A stretch of DNA of 64,000 nt, taken from Dipodascopsis uninucleata var. uninucleata (lineage: Eukaryota; Ascomycota; Lipomycetes; Lipomycetales; Lipomycetaceae). The position numbers were made by a program, and so were the translations under genes. The stretch's first letter is position 1. Every line of letters starts with the position of its first letter. Below the pieces are notes generated by a model. It did no database searches. It saw only the letters and a list, made by a program, of their open reading frames with translations, and was not told where the DNA came from. Positions 9,386-22,326 of this stretch are shown here, piece by piece. The stretch is taken from assembly GCA_030568195.1 (NCBI GenBank), contig JAJLTO010000006.1, positions 930,001 to 994,000 on the forward strand, in the 5' to 3' direction.

Positions 9386-12300
9386 TCAAGAAAAATCATG
9401 TGCTAGTCGTGAATGACAATTATACATGCTAATATGCGCGTCATGTGAATTATTAACTGCAATAACCATTCTATGAGGATGAAAGCAGAGCGCCGAAACA
9501 TACTGCGTTCTGTTTGGAAGCATGTAGCTACTATTACTCTTGATAGTAGACGTGATCTCACCACTAAATCGCCAAATCTTTACATATTGCGAACCGGTTG
9601 CCAAAATTGGTGCGTGTTCGTGAACATAATGAGCACGCATACCTCGCTCATGCGCTTGAATATCCAAAACTGGGCTGTCGGTTCGTAAGTCCCACAAGTG
9701 AACTTTGCCATCTACGCTCCCACTAGCTAGTTCTCTTGCGCCTCCACGTTGCATGTGGACGTTTAAAATCCAGCTCTTGTGATATTTCCAGACCTTGACC
9801 ATTGCTTCTCTAGGATCTAGTCGACGATCATATACTCGAAGAGCACCATCTCCAAAACCCGCAATAAAAATATTACCCGCAACTTGATCTGATGTTAAAC
9901 TTGTTATAGGACTTCCTGATCTTGCTGGAATATCGGCCATGCAAAGCTCTCTCGGTGCATCCCAAAGTCTGATGACTTTAACATCTCCACCCACAAGCAT
10001 AGTACCACGACCTTGCTGCCAATCTGCAACTAAACCACTACTTTTGTTAGCAGGGAGCATATCTGTTAATGCACGCCAAGCGCAAGCGAGCTCCATTTTC
10101 TCCTCTGAGTCATAATGACGATATAATCTTATAACACCGTCACCTGCACCGGTCATCAACAATGGAATATCATCTTCATTGATTAACTTAGCTTCTGTAA
10201 TCTTGGTACCCGGAGGATTAGCATTACAAAATCTGTTGAGTTTCCTATTATCTGGCCAGTTCCAAACCGTGACACCATCCCTATCATCTACAGCGATTAA
10301 ATGAGGTTCAAACTGAGCAAAAACCAACTTGGTAGGCTGGGTTACATTGTTGAGAAAGCCAATTTGTGAATTCCATTGAGAGGTAGCTGCCAATTCCTTT
10401 TGAGGTTGAGTGTCAGCTAAAGTTTTCTCATTTCGTGTCCTACGCCAAAGCCGCTGGTTATAATCAATGCTACCTTGCTCATCCATTTCTGCCTGACTCA
10501 TTTGCGGTTCTTGAAAGTATTCGCAGCTCCAGTCAAAAAATCCACTTTTAAGTGGCATCACTATAGAGTCGTGACGATTTTTCTTTTTATATCGAGCTGT
10601 GCTTGGATGGATACCTGTGCCGTAAGGCACATTAGAAACAGAACTTCCATTAGAAATCGGAGGATGATTGATTTCAGGAACTTCATTCTCAGAAGTATCT
10701 TGATATCCCAAAGCAAGGTTGCGCAATGACGTTGCTATTGATACTGACCTTCGCAATGTAGAAACAAACATCGAAGTAGAAGACGACGGTAATCGTTGAG
10801 GTGACGTATTGACGGCGCTTGTAGACACTGGCTCAGCATCAACATCTTTTGTGACGATTCCAGATTGATTAGACTTCCGAGAAGCACTTAACGTTACTTC
10901 TTCTAGTAAATCTTCAGCAACCTGTGCCAATGGTGACTGAAGTAGGAGCAAATAGACATAATCAACAACGTCTGAGGCCATATCAGCCACCTCCGTAAAT
11001 GGATCAGTAGATAATACTAACAATGCTTTCCAAACACCAACAAAAATAGTACTGTGAGGGAAGTCCAAGGACACTAGCGAGCTGGAATTCGAATTTTTGC
11101 TAGAACCCTTATTGATGTGATCCTGCTCAATCTGTCTGAATGCGATCACCATAAACTTAGATACATAATGCTTAACAAATCGCGAGAACAGAACAACTAT
11201 CTCTTTCCGAACCATACCAGAGCCATCCCCGGTAAGTTTGAGCGTCGCAAATGCAATCTGAGACTCACGTGTCTCAATTTCAGCATTGTATGTATCAGTT
11301 GCAAGTTCATTTTCGGATGTTTCCAAAAAAGTAGATAAGGCAACCAGTACAGCTGTTCGAACTTCAGGTACAGGATCTTCCAACAGCAAAACCAATCTAG
11401 CGGGTGCCTCCTCTCTGACTCCCATCCATTTAGCTTCATCATTAGCCTCCCATAATTGCGAAATACAAAGTGACGCCCACTGTCTAAGAAGCGCACTGTC
11501 GGGATTTTGCAAATGCTCTAGACAAGCTTGTATAACATTTGTACCAATGCAGGCTCTTTGTGCCTGCTTATTTCCGCGACAAAATAAGGCAATGATAAAA
11601 GCACACATAGCCAGGTGTTCACCGATGTTGTCAGCGCCTGTAGGAAGCCCCTCGCTGGATGTCAAAATCTGAATGAAATAACCGCAGCTGTTATCTTTAA
11701 GCAGTTCAGGCTGGATATTTCGATAATCTACGGACATAATTCGTGCCCAGATGAAGACTAATACAGGCCGCAACTCTTGAGCGGGTGATTGTAGGAGTTT
11801 CAAAACATAAGGAAAAATTCCGATAGAAAGAGCCAGATATACTGCCCAGGGTCCAAGGTCGAGAAATCTGCTGAGTAAAATTAGTGCTCTAAGACGGTGA
11901 ACTTGAGATAGCAAAACTTGAAGGACAACCGGTAGCTGCTCAGGCCTTCTCTTCGTCTTTGATCCATACTTAAGCCAGATCTCGAAAGCTGTCAACTGCT
12001 CCTCGAAAAATGTTGAATGTTTATAATCGTATACCGGTCCTCCTTCTTCGGCAGCTTCCAGCATTGGCAGCTGAGCTAAGCACTGATCGACTGCCAAATC
12101 CCAAGATTGCCACATAGGATGATTATGAGTGAGTGGTAGTTTTGGCTCAGAAATTGGATGGCAGTTATGAACTCGCATAATACGCTCTGCCAATAAGAAA
12201 TTGCGGAAAAGCGCAGCAACCATAAGATCTTGACGAAAAAGCTTCTTGAACAAAGGTGCTTCCAATTGTGACCAGGCGATTGTGTCTGTTATAGCAGTGA

Positions 12301-13561
12301 ATATCCAATTAAGCTCTCCAAGGGGCGTTCGCCTGTCTGCTAAACGGCCAGGAATTCGAACATCCAGATTTTTGCTCTCTAGCGGAAGTGGAGATTGTAG
12401 AATAAACCATCTAACAGCTATATCTATCGGACTGGTCAAACAACAAGTGAAGAGATCCATTGGAAGATCAGGATTCATGGGGAGATACTCATTTGCTTGA
12501 CAAGCAGCCAACTGTATACATTCCCTGTACATAGCCGCAGGAATAGCGCCAGTGTTATTCGAATCTCTCGTTCTTATCTCATCTTGGATACGCTTCTCCA
12601 CAAATCTGTTGAAATTGCTAACAATATGGCCCGCTGAATGGCAATCGTATACGAATAAACAAGGCGCACCCAACCAAGACTGTAAGTCATATATAGATAC
12701 TGGAATGTACTGCGTATATCCTTTATTAAACACCCATATCTCACCGGAGGCAGTAGGACGAGGAACACCATGTCCATTGTAGTGAAATAGAATGCGTTCG
12801 TCTTTCGCTCCACGTCTTAAACTTATACAGAAACGTTTGGCGTCGTCAACATTTGGGTCTAGACTTTGCTTATATCTCGTTCGCATGCTCAAAGTCTCAT
12901 ACTGTGATTGTAAATTTTTTGCGATTAATTCGGTAGCTTTTTTGGTGTCTTGATGTTCGGTAGGATCTACCCACGCTTCTAGCTTTGCGCATGGCTCTGT
13001 TTTAACAACATCTGGTGGATCTACACCAAGATTTAAACAGAGAACAATAGCCGCGGAAACGGTTTTTTGTCTGTCTTTCATTCTCCAATCAGGAAGAACG
13101 CCATCTGATGAACTGTGCTTTTTGGGGTTGCCTGCAGTTTCATGTCGTTTGTCTTCGAAGTAAATATAGAAATTCTGTAGAATTATAGAGAACATCCATA
13201 TTAGTAACTAATTCCAATATCTTATGTAGAATGCAGCGAAATTCATGAAGAAAGTACTAACCTGCGCTAGCAACGACATATAATACTCAGAATTGTAAAC
13301 GTCCTCGAAACCATGTCGAAGTGCCTTTCGTTCGTGATACTTGAAGGCGGCATCATTTGGATCATCTCGAAGCTGTTCATCAACCCCATCATAGGCAAGT
13401 CGTGATTGTGGAAATTGACCTCCAGAGGATGGAGAATGAGCGTTGATCATTCCATTGTCTGTTGATGGGCTATTCTCACTGATCACATATCCATGAGGCG
13501 TTAAGATTCCATTAATATGGACCGAAGACGAATGCGCACCAGTGAGTATTGAGTCAGTCAT
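9386..13561 (-). CDS. KOG1: Raptor homologue, TORC1 scaffold subunit
   Basis: Raptor recruits substrates to the TOR kinase in TORC1 and acts at the vacuole in fungi. Exon 1 is 13561-13262 and exon 2 is 13174-9386, 1362 aa, normal for the family. After a Ser/Pro-rich leader, YFEDKRHETAGNPKK and DWRMKDRQKT open the Raptor N-terminal caspase-like domain (about residues 110-300), with FHYNGHGVPRP and FVYDCHSAGH at the His and Cys positions of the pseudo-protease fold. Helical HEAT-type repeats fill the middle, a Ser-rich linker follows near residues 770-870, and seven WD40-like blades make up about residues 960-1360 (for example ASGSVDGKVHLWDLR). Intron 13173-13261... is phase 0 between Gln100 and the NFYIYF segment. 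It is divergent from the otubain gene across about 1.5 kb. Identification is very strong. Confidence 0.96.
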
Positions 13562-15073
13562 AGTAAATAATTTCCTGATAAGTCTCTTTCCTAAAATTCG
13601 AGATTCGTATTTTTAGAGTAGAAGTCGAATTCAACCTTTCTATATTTTTGGTTACCAGTTCAAGATTCCGCAGGTCTTTAGTTGTTTATGCCCTTATTCT
13701 CTATCTCTAAAGTCCTGAGTGAACTGCTAGTGAAAATATAATTGTAAGCACATCAAGGAAATGAAAGACTGTCTTCGAGCATTCTAAAATCATTCAACTT
13801 ACTCTTTCTTCAGCTTTCCGAGTCTACCTCTCACTGACAACTACCTGCCAGTATAGTAAGAGATCACACGAATCAGCCGTATAAAGAAGATATCAACAAG
13901 CCTCTGGTATCAAGATATTATCGACTTCGACAGACCATCTGTGCACCACGAGTTTTTTTAAGATAATTAGTTCTTATAGACGCAATCTTATGCTTCTGAA
14001 ACCACTTTCTTCTCAGATCTCCTCTCTAGACTCTATAGGATTAAACGACTGAATACGTTTATTTAATCAACCAATTTTGATCACTATATTTATTGAAATA
14101 GATTAAACCCGTTTTCGAACGCGATCTTGCTCTATCTCCTTTGTTCCTCTCGTAAGAAAACTTGTATTACCAGATTTTCCTTTGGTGGCTTTTTGAACCA
14201 GCTACAAATTTTGCTAGACAGACAAAATCTTTGGTCATGTGAGCATAAACACAAGTGTATATTTATGTATATGCATCAGGTACAATCAAGGCATCACGCT
14301 TATGACTTAATATTAGTATAATTTGATATATGTGCGTATCTGTCAAAGCGTTTTCGACAGTTGTGGAAGTTATCAACTTCAGCACGCAGAAGCCCAACGG
14401 TTACGATATTGAGCAGCAATAACAGCTAGTTTCTAGGGTGCGATAGGCTTTACTTTGAATGAAGTCTTCTGTTTTCATGATGGCTATTAATGTTGATGGC
14501 GTAGATGAACTCCTAGGTGCATTATAACTGTGTTCAGCAGTTGATAAGGCAAATTTCTGTAGATTGTAGTGATTTATACTGACCAAAAAAAAGTATGAGA
14601 TTTCTGGAAGAATTCTGTATAAATCCAGGCGTTCTCTTAAAGAGAAACGGAATTGATTTTGTAGCGCACTCTCTCCATGGCTGTCGTATAGGATTGGGGA
14701 AGTAAGCCAGGGAGGTAGGTAGTGCCGCGAGGAATTTATCATCATTAAATAATATTTATTCTTGATATATGCAGAGCTAGGCCTGTGCAATACATAGGTC
14801 GGGAAATTGCAAAGATAAATCAATCCTTTCGAGCTATAGATAGTCTTTATAGACTGACTGCCATAGAATTATTTTATTTGTCGTCAGCGTGGATGATTTA
14901 AGTACAGTGTGGGATATAGCACTAGCCTTGGGCCACCTCTGATAGTCTTAAAAACGGCTGGAATACGAGAGGAGACTAAACTATCATCATATTGAAAAGA
15001 ACCTCCCTGTCCATACTTTCCTGTAGTATATATAAGTCTCGTTTTAGGATATCTACTGTTTGGAGACAAAGAA
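13562..15073. other. Divergent intergenic region, KOG1 and otubain
   Basis: Holds the KOG1 and otubain promoters. A 140-codon minus-strand open frame lies at 14401-14823 (listed separately). Apart from that I see nothing definite. Confidence 0.5.
14401..14823 (-). CDS. Doubtful open reading frame, 140 codons
   Basis: I do not recognise it. The translation has segments such as HYLPPWLTSPILYDSHGES and LRERLDLYRILPE that look more protein-like than the surrounding frames, and it ends with a Cys-rich tail. There is no domain, no clear neighbour logic and no splice structure I can support. It could be a small lineage-specific gene, part of one, or chance; it lies between two divergent promoters, where long frames by chance are less expected in AT-rich DNA. 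Confidence 0.25.
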   Translation of the reverse strand: MIYLCNFPTYVLHRPSSAYIKNKYYLMMINSSRHYLPPWLTSPILYDSHGESALQNQFRFSLRERLDLYRILPEISYFFLVSINHYNLQKFALSTAEHSYNAPRSSSTPSTLIAIMKTEDFIQSKAYRTLETSCYCCSIS

Positions 15074-16054
15074 ATGCCGGAAGAATTGGATGGACAACGA
15101 TGTCAGGAGCACGATTCAAACCAGCTGGATGACATAACAATCTTAAGACTCACTCAAGAGATCAAGGATGTCGAAGCATCTAAGGTAAGTTATTTGTAGC
15201 TAGAGATTCTTCGAGTAGGATCTCGATTCTGAGCACAATATTGTTCTTATCCGTTCGCTCTGTCTGTGTATTGAGATTTCTAATGAATGATATAGCGACC
15301 GCTGGTAGGCATAAAGGAACCCATAAGTGTGTTACTGGACGAATACAAAGATCAGACTTTCAGACAGAAGATCGAGGTAAGATTATACGGTTTCGTACTT
15401 CGTGGATACTGGCCACTGATATTACTTTTGAATTAATAGTCTCTAGGGCCAACTAGCAGCTACCGACCTGTTAGGGGTGATGGTAACTGTGCATGGAGAG
15501 CCTTTGCATTTTGCTATTTTGAACAATTGCGCAATCTTACCAAGGAGCAAATGGAGTCATACGTAGATCATCTGAAATCTCGTAACTCTTTGCTGGAGCA
15601 AGCTGGATACAGTGAAACAGGCTACATAGATTTTGTAGATGAAACGTTCAATGTGCTCTCAAGACTTTCGGATATGTCAGAAGACCAATTATTAGCAGAA
15701 TTTAACAATATGGAGGTCTCTTCCGCTATTATCGTTCACTTTAGGCTACTGGCGGCAGCATATATTAAAACACATGCTGATGATTACATTCCATTTATTT
15801 ACAGTGCGGAAGGTATAGACGTTGCCGATTACTGTAGTAAAAATATTGAAGCATTTTCAGTGGAGGCAGATCACATTGCTTTAAGTGCGCTGGTTAATGC
15901 GTTTGGCACTGCAGAACTAGGTGTGGTGTATATGGATAGAAATGCAGGTGAAACTGTTGTGCACTCGTTTTCACCCACTGAAGCACTGAATGAAAATCTT
16001 CTTAAAGTAGATTTACTCTATAGACCTGGTCATTATGATATATTTTATAAATAA
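15074..16054 (+). CDS. Otubain-like deubiquitinase (peptidase C65)
   Basis: Cysteine protease of the otubain family, removing ubiquitin, often Lys48-linked in OTUB1. Exons are 15074-15184, 15296-15376 and 15440-16054, 268 aa, the usual size. The last join uses the TAG at 15437-15439 rather than the next AG, because only that keeps phase. The catalytic Cys is in RGDGNCAWRAF (about residue 79), with the expected Asp two before Gly-Asn-Cys, and the His is in RPGHYDIFYK at the very C-terminus. The PLVGIKEPISVLLDEYKDQ segment matches the otubain N-terminal ubiquitin-contacting region. Residues AWR follow Cys where FYR is commoner. Identification is strong; linkage preference cannot be read from sequence. 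Confidence 0.92.
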
Positions 16055-18878
16055 ATATTATCATTTTGTAAGTCTGGATTGGCATGTCAAAAACTTTGGC
16101 CAATGCCAGTTTGTTTAGTCTGCTAGAATTGCATCTTCTTCACCTCTGGAATTGTTTATATACTGTGTACAAATATTTTGGCCTATATATAGTTTCCATT
16201 GAAAGATTAGATCAAAATACAACTCAGTATTTCCAATATTAGTGTATTTCGTAAAGGGCATAAATTAAATACAAGTTGAGCTGTAGAGAGCTTCCAGGCT
16301 AAAGCAAGACTGGAACAAGATTTGTTACTTGCCGTCTTGTTTACAGGTCATATCACTAAGTTTATTAATCCATGGCTTATCATTTACTATTTAGGTAGTT
16401 GACCATGTTGTATCCAGTCTAGAGAATAACAATGGATCTTGAAAGAGTGGAAGCATTTATTCTGCCTATCATCTTGAAAGCATGCTTTAACGACTCAAAA
16501 AGTCCAAGTCCAAGTCCTAAACAGTTCAGTACGATTTAATAAGTGCGTTTTTGTATGTATCTAAATATTCTCTTGTATTTCTTGAAATATCGTCCTATAG
16601 CAAAATACCTATTTTGCTATATTTATATTGCTTTGTAATAAAAGGCAATCTCAATGACAGCACTGGTCATTAGTGCCAACTTTGCAGAATCTTGTGGAGC
16701 ATAATATAACAGAGCACCCTAAGTCTACAGATTAGCTTACGAGTTAATCAGGGTCCTCTCACTAATGGAATCTTCTTTTTTTAACAATTACCGAGCCCTA
16801 TTCAGCATAATGCCCTGCAAACGTTAGAGTTGCTGGGCTAGCAAGTACTGCATGAGCTAAAGAATTTTCTTCTTGTAGTAAATACAGGACTATAATGACA
16901 ATTCATTTATACAATTGTCCTTGCTACTACTATAATAGACAAATATCCAATTTCGAATCAGAAATCTGGTCCCCAAGTGCATGCTTAGACGTAGAGTGAC
17001 GATAGTTCAAGCACTAAACTGATGGTTTGGCAGCAATAAGGCTACATTTAGTAGATCGGAGTGCAATTATAATATTTTACTTCTTTAAGAACGTCTTGCT
17101 TTTAGCTAGGGTCTTAGGAGATTCTATGGAAACACGAAGTAACAGAAAGGAATTCAGTTTACTTTGTACATATTGGCAAGACGATTTGTTACTCGTATGC
17201 TTCAGCGAGTGATATATAGATAACAGGCAGGTCAGTCTGATATAGGTTGATAAATTGCTAGTAGGGCCATCTTTGACAGTTAAAACACAGCGAGTGAGTT
17301 GAACTGAACTAGATTAAGCTGAACTGAGTCGAGCATTCAGAAACGTGAGATTCATATATCATATAACAGTGCATTACTCAATTTTGGCCGTATACAATAT
17401 TAGCAAGGATCTCCATAACAATCTCCAGTATGGTGAACACAGTACCACTAATTTCACCTAATTCAAGCTTTTTTTCCTTTAAGATATTGACATTCTACAA
17501 TTTTACGAAACTCAAGCAGATCCATACAATCCTGCCACAATGATACTATACTAGGTGAAAATATCTGGTTGCCTTTATCAGGGTAACTGCAAATGCGGAC
17601 ATTCAAACTTAACGCAAAACACCTAACCCTTAATTGATTTGGCTGATCTGTTATGACATTCATGATGTCATTTTGCATAGACCTCCTTCACCGCCATTAG
17701 CAAGATGTCAAGACATCACGATGTGAACGTCCTCCAACAGATATTAAATGGTCGAATAAATACGTAGTAAGAACTGTCGGTAGTAAAGTAAACATTTCCC
17801 AATTATTAGAAAAAAAAATAAGATTGCTTTCTCGATTCCAATGGAGAATGCTATCCTGGGCAGTAATGGTCTGATATGAGTCCAGTACTACAATTAAATG
17901 TCATATGACAATTATATAGCCTTATGACGCCAATGATCTCTTATTTTATTGATCAGTACTTACACACTATTAACTACATATTGGATAGCTGTTATGGATT
18001 AAGTTTGAAACTGCAAATCCAGTGTTCTAACTAGATTTTGGTGTCGGTGGCTTTATTGATGCGAGATGGTAGGCGAAGCATCGGTACGAGCACTATCAAG
18101 CGTATACAGTACTAGTGTCAAGGCAGTAAATTCTCCAAACGAGTGTCGTAGTTAGATACAAATGACGCAGAATTACATTTGGCTGAATGATGACACAGGC
18201 TTTATATCGCGATTATAAAGTCCGTTTCTCAAATCCAAAGATACATAGAGAAGATCGGTTATACAAACCTTTGCGAAGTTGTTATACGAAAAGCACGATA
18301 AGATGGAAGAATCTTTACTGGGCTCTTTCCGTAATTCTAGGCCATCAGTACTATCTTGGTAATATAGACTTGAGAATAGAACTCTGGTAGCTAAATGTGG
18401 AATTCTGAAAAATACGCAGTAGCAACCCAGTTTTTTCCGGAATAGTGGCAATATCCAAAAGGTGCTATGTAGATCACACTGAGAGTCATATTTCTTTAAG
18501 TCACTGCAAATTACCTTCTACGATCCGTATCAAGAATTAATTCTTGGCTATTCTATCTATTTCCCAAAATTAAATATATACTTTCTATCTGTAGTGATTA
18601 ATTCGTAGATCGATTATATTATAGTTGGTAAAATCTACAGTACATCATCAAGTCCGGCGTGCAAAGATACGTTGAAACAACCGTTCTGATCGTCGATATA
18701 ATATATATATCCTCACGAATTAATTCTTAGGATAAAAATGTCCCTTTATTAATTTTGATTTTTCCCTTTGTTTTACCAATCGCATAGCACATTTGGAAGG
18801 AGGATTTTAAAAATTTGTTATATCCTTCACCTTAAGATTTGTCTTCAATATATCATTTAATTCATTTTCAGACTCAAA
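16055..18878. other. Long gene-poor region
   Basis: About 2.8 kb of AT-rich DNA between the otubain and the Sur7-like gene. Short open frames are scattered and look random. I saw small local repeats such as the doubled AGTCCA near 16500 and three related AACTGA words near 17295, but no gene, RNA or mobile element. A TTTTCAG acceptor-like site 8 nt before the Sur7 ATG (18863-18871) suggests that the Sur7 mRNA has a 5' UTR intron here. Confidence 0.5.
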
Positions 18879-19751
18879 ATGGCTATGAAAAAACCTTTGG
18901 TGGCCTTGTTGCCATTTTTTCTTACCGCTGGGTACGTTATTCTACGTTTTGATATATCTTGTCCGGATGTAACATAACAAATGCTAACATCTTCATATAG
19001 AGCTACTCTCCTCCTCTACTTGGTCATGCTTGCTGGTACCAAGGACCACAACCCGCTGAACAGAACTTTTTATTTGGAAGCTGATACTTCTGGTATTAGT
19101 GGTGCTCCGAGTCTTACTCGATGGACTCTGTGGAACAGATGCAGCGTTCAGAACGGTATAAGTTCCGACTGTACCTCTAACAAGGCTGCCTATCCTTTCA
19201 AGCCTTCTCAGAACTTCGGAACCACTAGCGGTGTTCCATCTACTTTGATCGATCATCAAAATAGATACTACTACATGACCCGATTTGCTTATGCTTTCTT
19301 CTTGATCGCTGTCATCTTCTCTAGTCTTGGCTTTTTGACCTCCTTTACTGCCCTCTTTTCTCGTCTAGGATCTGGTTGTTCTTCGGTCTTGACTTTCATT
19401 GCTTTGATATTTGATTTTACCGCCGCCGCTATTGCTAATGCTCTCTTCGTAAAAGCCAGAAACGGTTTCACAGGGGATGGTCACAGTGCTCACCTCGGAG
19501 TTAAGATGTTCGCTTTCATCTGGACATCGGTGTTCTGCTTATTTTTCGCTTCTCTCGGTTTCATCCTTTCGTGTTGCACTGGTCGAACCCGCTCCAGCGC
19601 TTACGAGACTGGATCAATTGCAGATGAGAAAGGACGATCTAATACCCGTGGAAGATTCTTCAGACGACGCGGTGACAAGTACAACGCCACGGCTGACGGT
19701 GAGAGCCAGACTGCAGTTATGCATGCTACCAATGATGAGAGCAGCTACTAA
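18879..19751 (+). CDS. SUR7: Sur7/PalI family plasma-membrane protein
   Basis: Four-span membrane protein of the Sur7 type, associated in yeasts with eisosomes/MCC domains, endocytosis and wall integrity. Exons 18879-18931 and 19001-19751 give 267 aa. Span 1 is the N-terminal PLVALLPFFLTAGATLLLYL; a lumenal/extracellular loop follows with TRWTLWNRC, which resembles the W-x-x-W-x-x-C signature of claudin-like Sur7 proteins, and a second Cys in SSDC. Spans 2-4 are about residues 112-135, 145-165 and 190-213. The cytoplasmic tail is basic (RGRFFRRRGDKY) then acidic. Codons favour C-ending forms, hinting at good expression. Family placement is strong; exact orthology to SUR7 versus paralogues such as FMP45/PUN1 is not certain. 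Confidence 0.85.
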
Positions 19752-20420
19752 ATCTAACATTTTATATTTTATATCGTTCTTGTGTTGAGACAGTAACAAG
19801 ATAATTTTTTTGCTTTTTGTTGTAACTTTGTTTTCATAGGTTTTGTGGTTGGATTTTAAAAAGATAATTAATTCTCTATTAATGACTTAATGATATGGCA
19901 CAATAATAATTTTTGACGTAAAAGCAATAGTAGTTGATGTTAACTACTATATCAACTATTAGAACATGGTCCTTTTCAGTTGATAACTAACATGCAAGTC
20001 CATAATGAATTACCTTCGGCATCTTGACGATAGTATTCCTATACACTATATAGACCATGGCCCAAATATCTAGGCTCACAAACTGTATATGAGTATGTAT
20101 ACTCGGTACTGAAATTTTTAAAGCTACTTGTGTAACGGTGCTAAAGCTATCGGATACGCGTCTATACAAATATCCGGAAATTGCTTATGCTAGGTTAACT
20201 ATAAAGTCGTAGCATGGAATCACGTGCGTTGTTTAGGGCTCGAGAATATTCTAGCTGGGAATAGGCGGCGAGTTATTCGCCGCCTAATTGTAAGAATCAT
20301 TTTTGATATAAATATCTACTGTATATTACTCTAGTAGACGCTTTAAATTTTAACGGTTTTCTTACAATCCATCAAGGAATCCAAATTCATTAATATATAG
20401 ATCAGTTATAGAATCTCAAA
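19752..20420. other. Intergenic, SUR7-like to MIX17
   Basis: AT-rich spacer; should hold the SUR7 3' UTR and MIX17 promoter. A small GC-rich patch near 20260-20285 contains GGCGGCGAGTTATTCGCCGCC-like inverted sequence (arms GGCGGCGA and TCGCCGCC, 20265-20284). No gene seen. Confidence 0.55.
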
Positions 20421-21064
20421 ATGCCACGTCAATCATCTAGACGCTCTGCTCCAGCTCCAGCTGCTAGAAGACATTCGTCTACTCATGCTGCTCCTCCAGC
20501 TCACGCACCACCACCGCCACCACCACCAGCTGCTCACACTCACCAGCAGCCAATGGTTGTTCAGTCTCAACAGCCATCTTTGTTTGGACAGGTAAGGATT
20601 GATTTATTTAACTGTCTTGGTTGACAGATTTCTTGCGGAAGCGAAGCTTCAGAGCTGCGTAATTTTTTGAGAAGACATCTGGCCGATACGAGAAAAATTT
20701 TTACGAAATATTTTTTTAATACTGCTATGTAGTATTTGCGCATAATGCTAATTTAATTTAATATATTTAGATGGCTTCTACTGCTGCTGGTGTTGCCGTC
20801 GGTTCCACGGTAGGTCATGCGCTCGGAGGTGCTCTTGGTGGTATCTTTGGTGGATCATCTACTCCAGCCGAACAAGCCGCTCCTCAGCCTCCAGTTCAGC
20901 AGCAATCATCTTATTATGACCAGCAGAATCAGAACATTCGCTCTTGTGAGGTTGACGCTCGAAACTTTACAAAGTGTCTGGACGAAAACAACGGTAACAT
21001 GCAGATTTGTGACTGGTACTTGCAGCAGTTGAAGGCGTGTCAGGAAATGGCGAAGAACTATTAG
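20421..21064 (+). CDS. MIX17: Mitochondrial twin CX9C protein Mix17/CHCHD2-like
   Basis: Intermembrane-space CHCH protein imported by the Mia40 route, linked to respiration. Exons 20421-20591 and 20771-21064 give 154 aa. The N-terminus MPRQSSRRSAPAPAARR is basic and Ser/Ala-rich like a presequence, followed by a Pro/His-rich stretch. A Gly/Ala-rich hydrophobic segment GVAVGSTVGHALGGALGG is the signature of CHCHD2/Mix17. The C-terminus carries the twin pairs: Cys-(9)-Cys in SCEVDARNFTKCL and Cys-(9)-Cys in CDWYLQQLKAC. The intron sits just before the hydrophobic segment in phase 0. An in-frame ATG at 20771 begins exon 2 and could serve as an alternative start, but it would lose the presequence. 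Confidence 0.93.
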
Positions 21065-22326
21065 ATAACGGACGTAGGCTTTGTCTGTTATTGGCCCCTA
21101 TAGTTATTTACCCACTCATTGTACTTATTCAGTAGATTGTGTGGGAAATTGAGACTCTTTGAGTTGTATATTGGTCCCGACAAGAAAAAATACTAAAAAT
21201 ATTCTCTTTGTTTTGATGGAATAAAGCTCAACTCATATATTGATGTTTTTGATATTTTAGTGTTTAAAAGATATGATTCTATCTTTTATCTCATGCAATA
21301 TTGTACATAATCCGTTTCCTGATATACTGGTACCTAATAGGTGATGATATTACTTTATATACTTAAAAAGATATGGTTCATTTGAGCTTAGTTCATTCAA
21401 TATACATTGTTGGTACCCCCTTTTATACTTGTCGTAATAACTTGTTTATAGTCTTCAACTATAAATTCATACCTATTTTAAGAATCTCAGGTTTAGAGTA
21501 ATCATCAAAGCTTACGATTTACCGGTAGTATTGAAAGGGCTAGAAGCTAAAGATTCTAATGCTAATTTCTTGATTTCCGTCGCTAAGTAGGGCTCTTCAT
21601 GAGTCACACTCTTAAATGCTTTCTTGGTAATCTATCGTCGTTATAATGACTAAAATGCAAACGTGGATTTACTCCTATATGCAATCCATAACTTTTTCTA
21701 GCGTAAAATAAGAGGAATACCCATGACAGCTAAAATAGGTCTCCATAGATATGAAATGAGCAAAAAAAAAAAAATTTTACACCCACTTTATCTTTAAATG
21801 CTTGCTTTTAAAGGGTCAATAGTAATGAAAGTTATAATTATTTTCTTCGTGCCGAATAGAGAGGAAATAATAATTATGTATAATACATCTCAGAAATGTA
21901 TAGAGACTCACCTACTCGATGGAACCAGATGACATTATATCCAAAAAAAGTTATAATAATATTAAAACTAAAAAGAAAACTAAAATAGAAATGCTGAGAT
22001 TTCTGTAATTTGCATGGGCCCTCCAGTAGAGCTCTCTTGAAAAAATCAAAATTGACCAGATGAAATAAGAACGAGATAGCATATTTGATTCGTTAGCCAA
22101 TTATTGATCGCTTAAAAAGAAACCCACTGAGAAAAAAACGCCGTTCTTAGTCCAATTGGCCTTATATTACTATCGTCCTTATTAATACAAATTGAATGTC
22201 ATTAATTTGACGAAGATTATTACAATTATAACAGAATTATTGCTTAAGAAAATAATAGCTGATAACGATTTAGTGCCCTTAAAACACAAATTATATATAC
22301 GCAATCGTAGCTACTTCATTATGACT
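21065..22326. other. Convergent intergenic region, MIX17 and RHO3
   Basis: Very AT-rich (some lines near 20% GC), with A-runs such as 21761-21773. Holds the 3' ends of MIX17 and RHO3. I see no gene or RNA. Confidence 0.6.

Noticed and set aside
18173-18451. Minus-strand 92-codon frame
   Set aside because: Composition looks random and it lies in a gene-poor AT-rich region without supporting signals.
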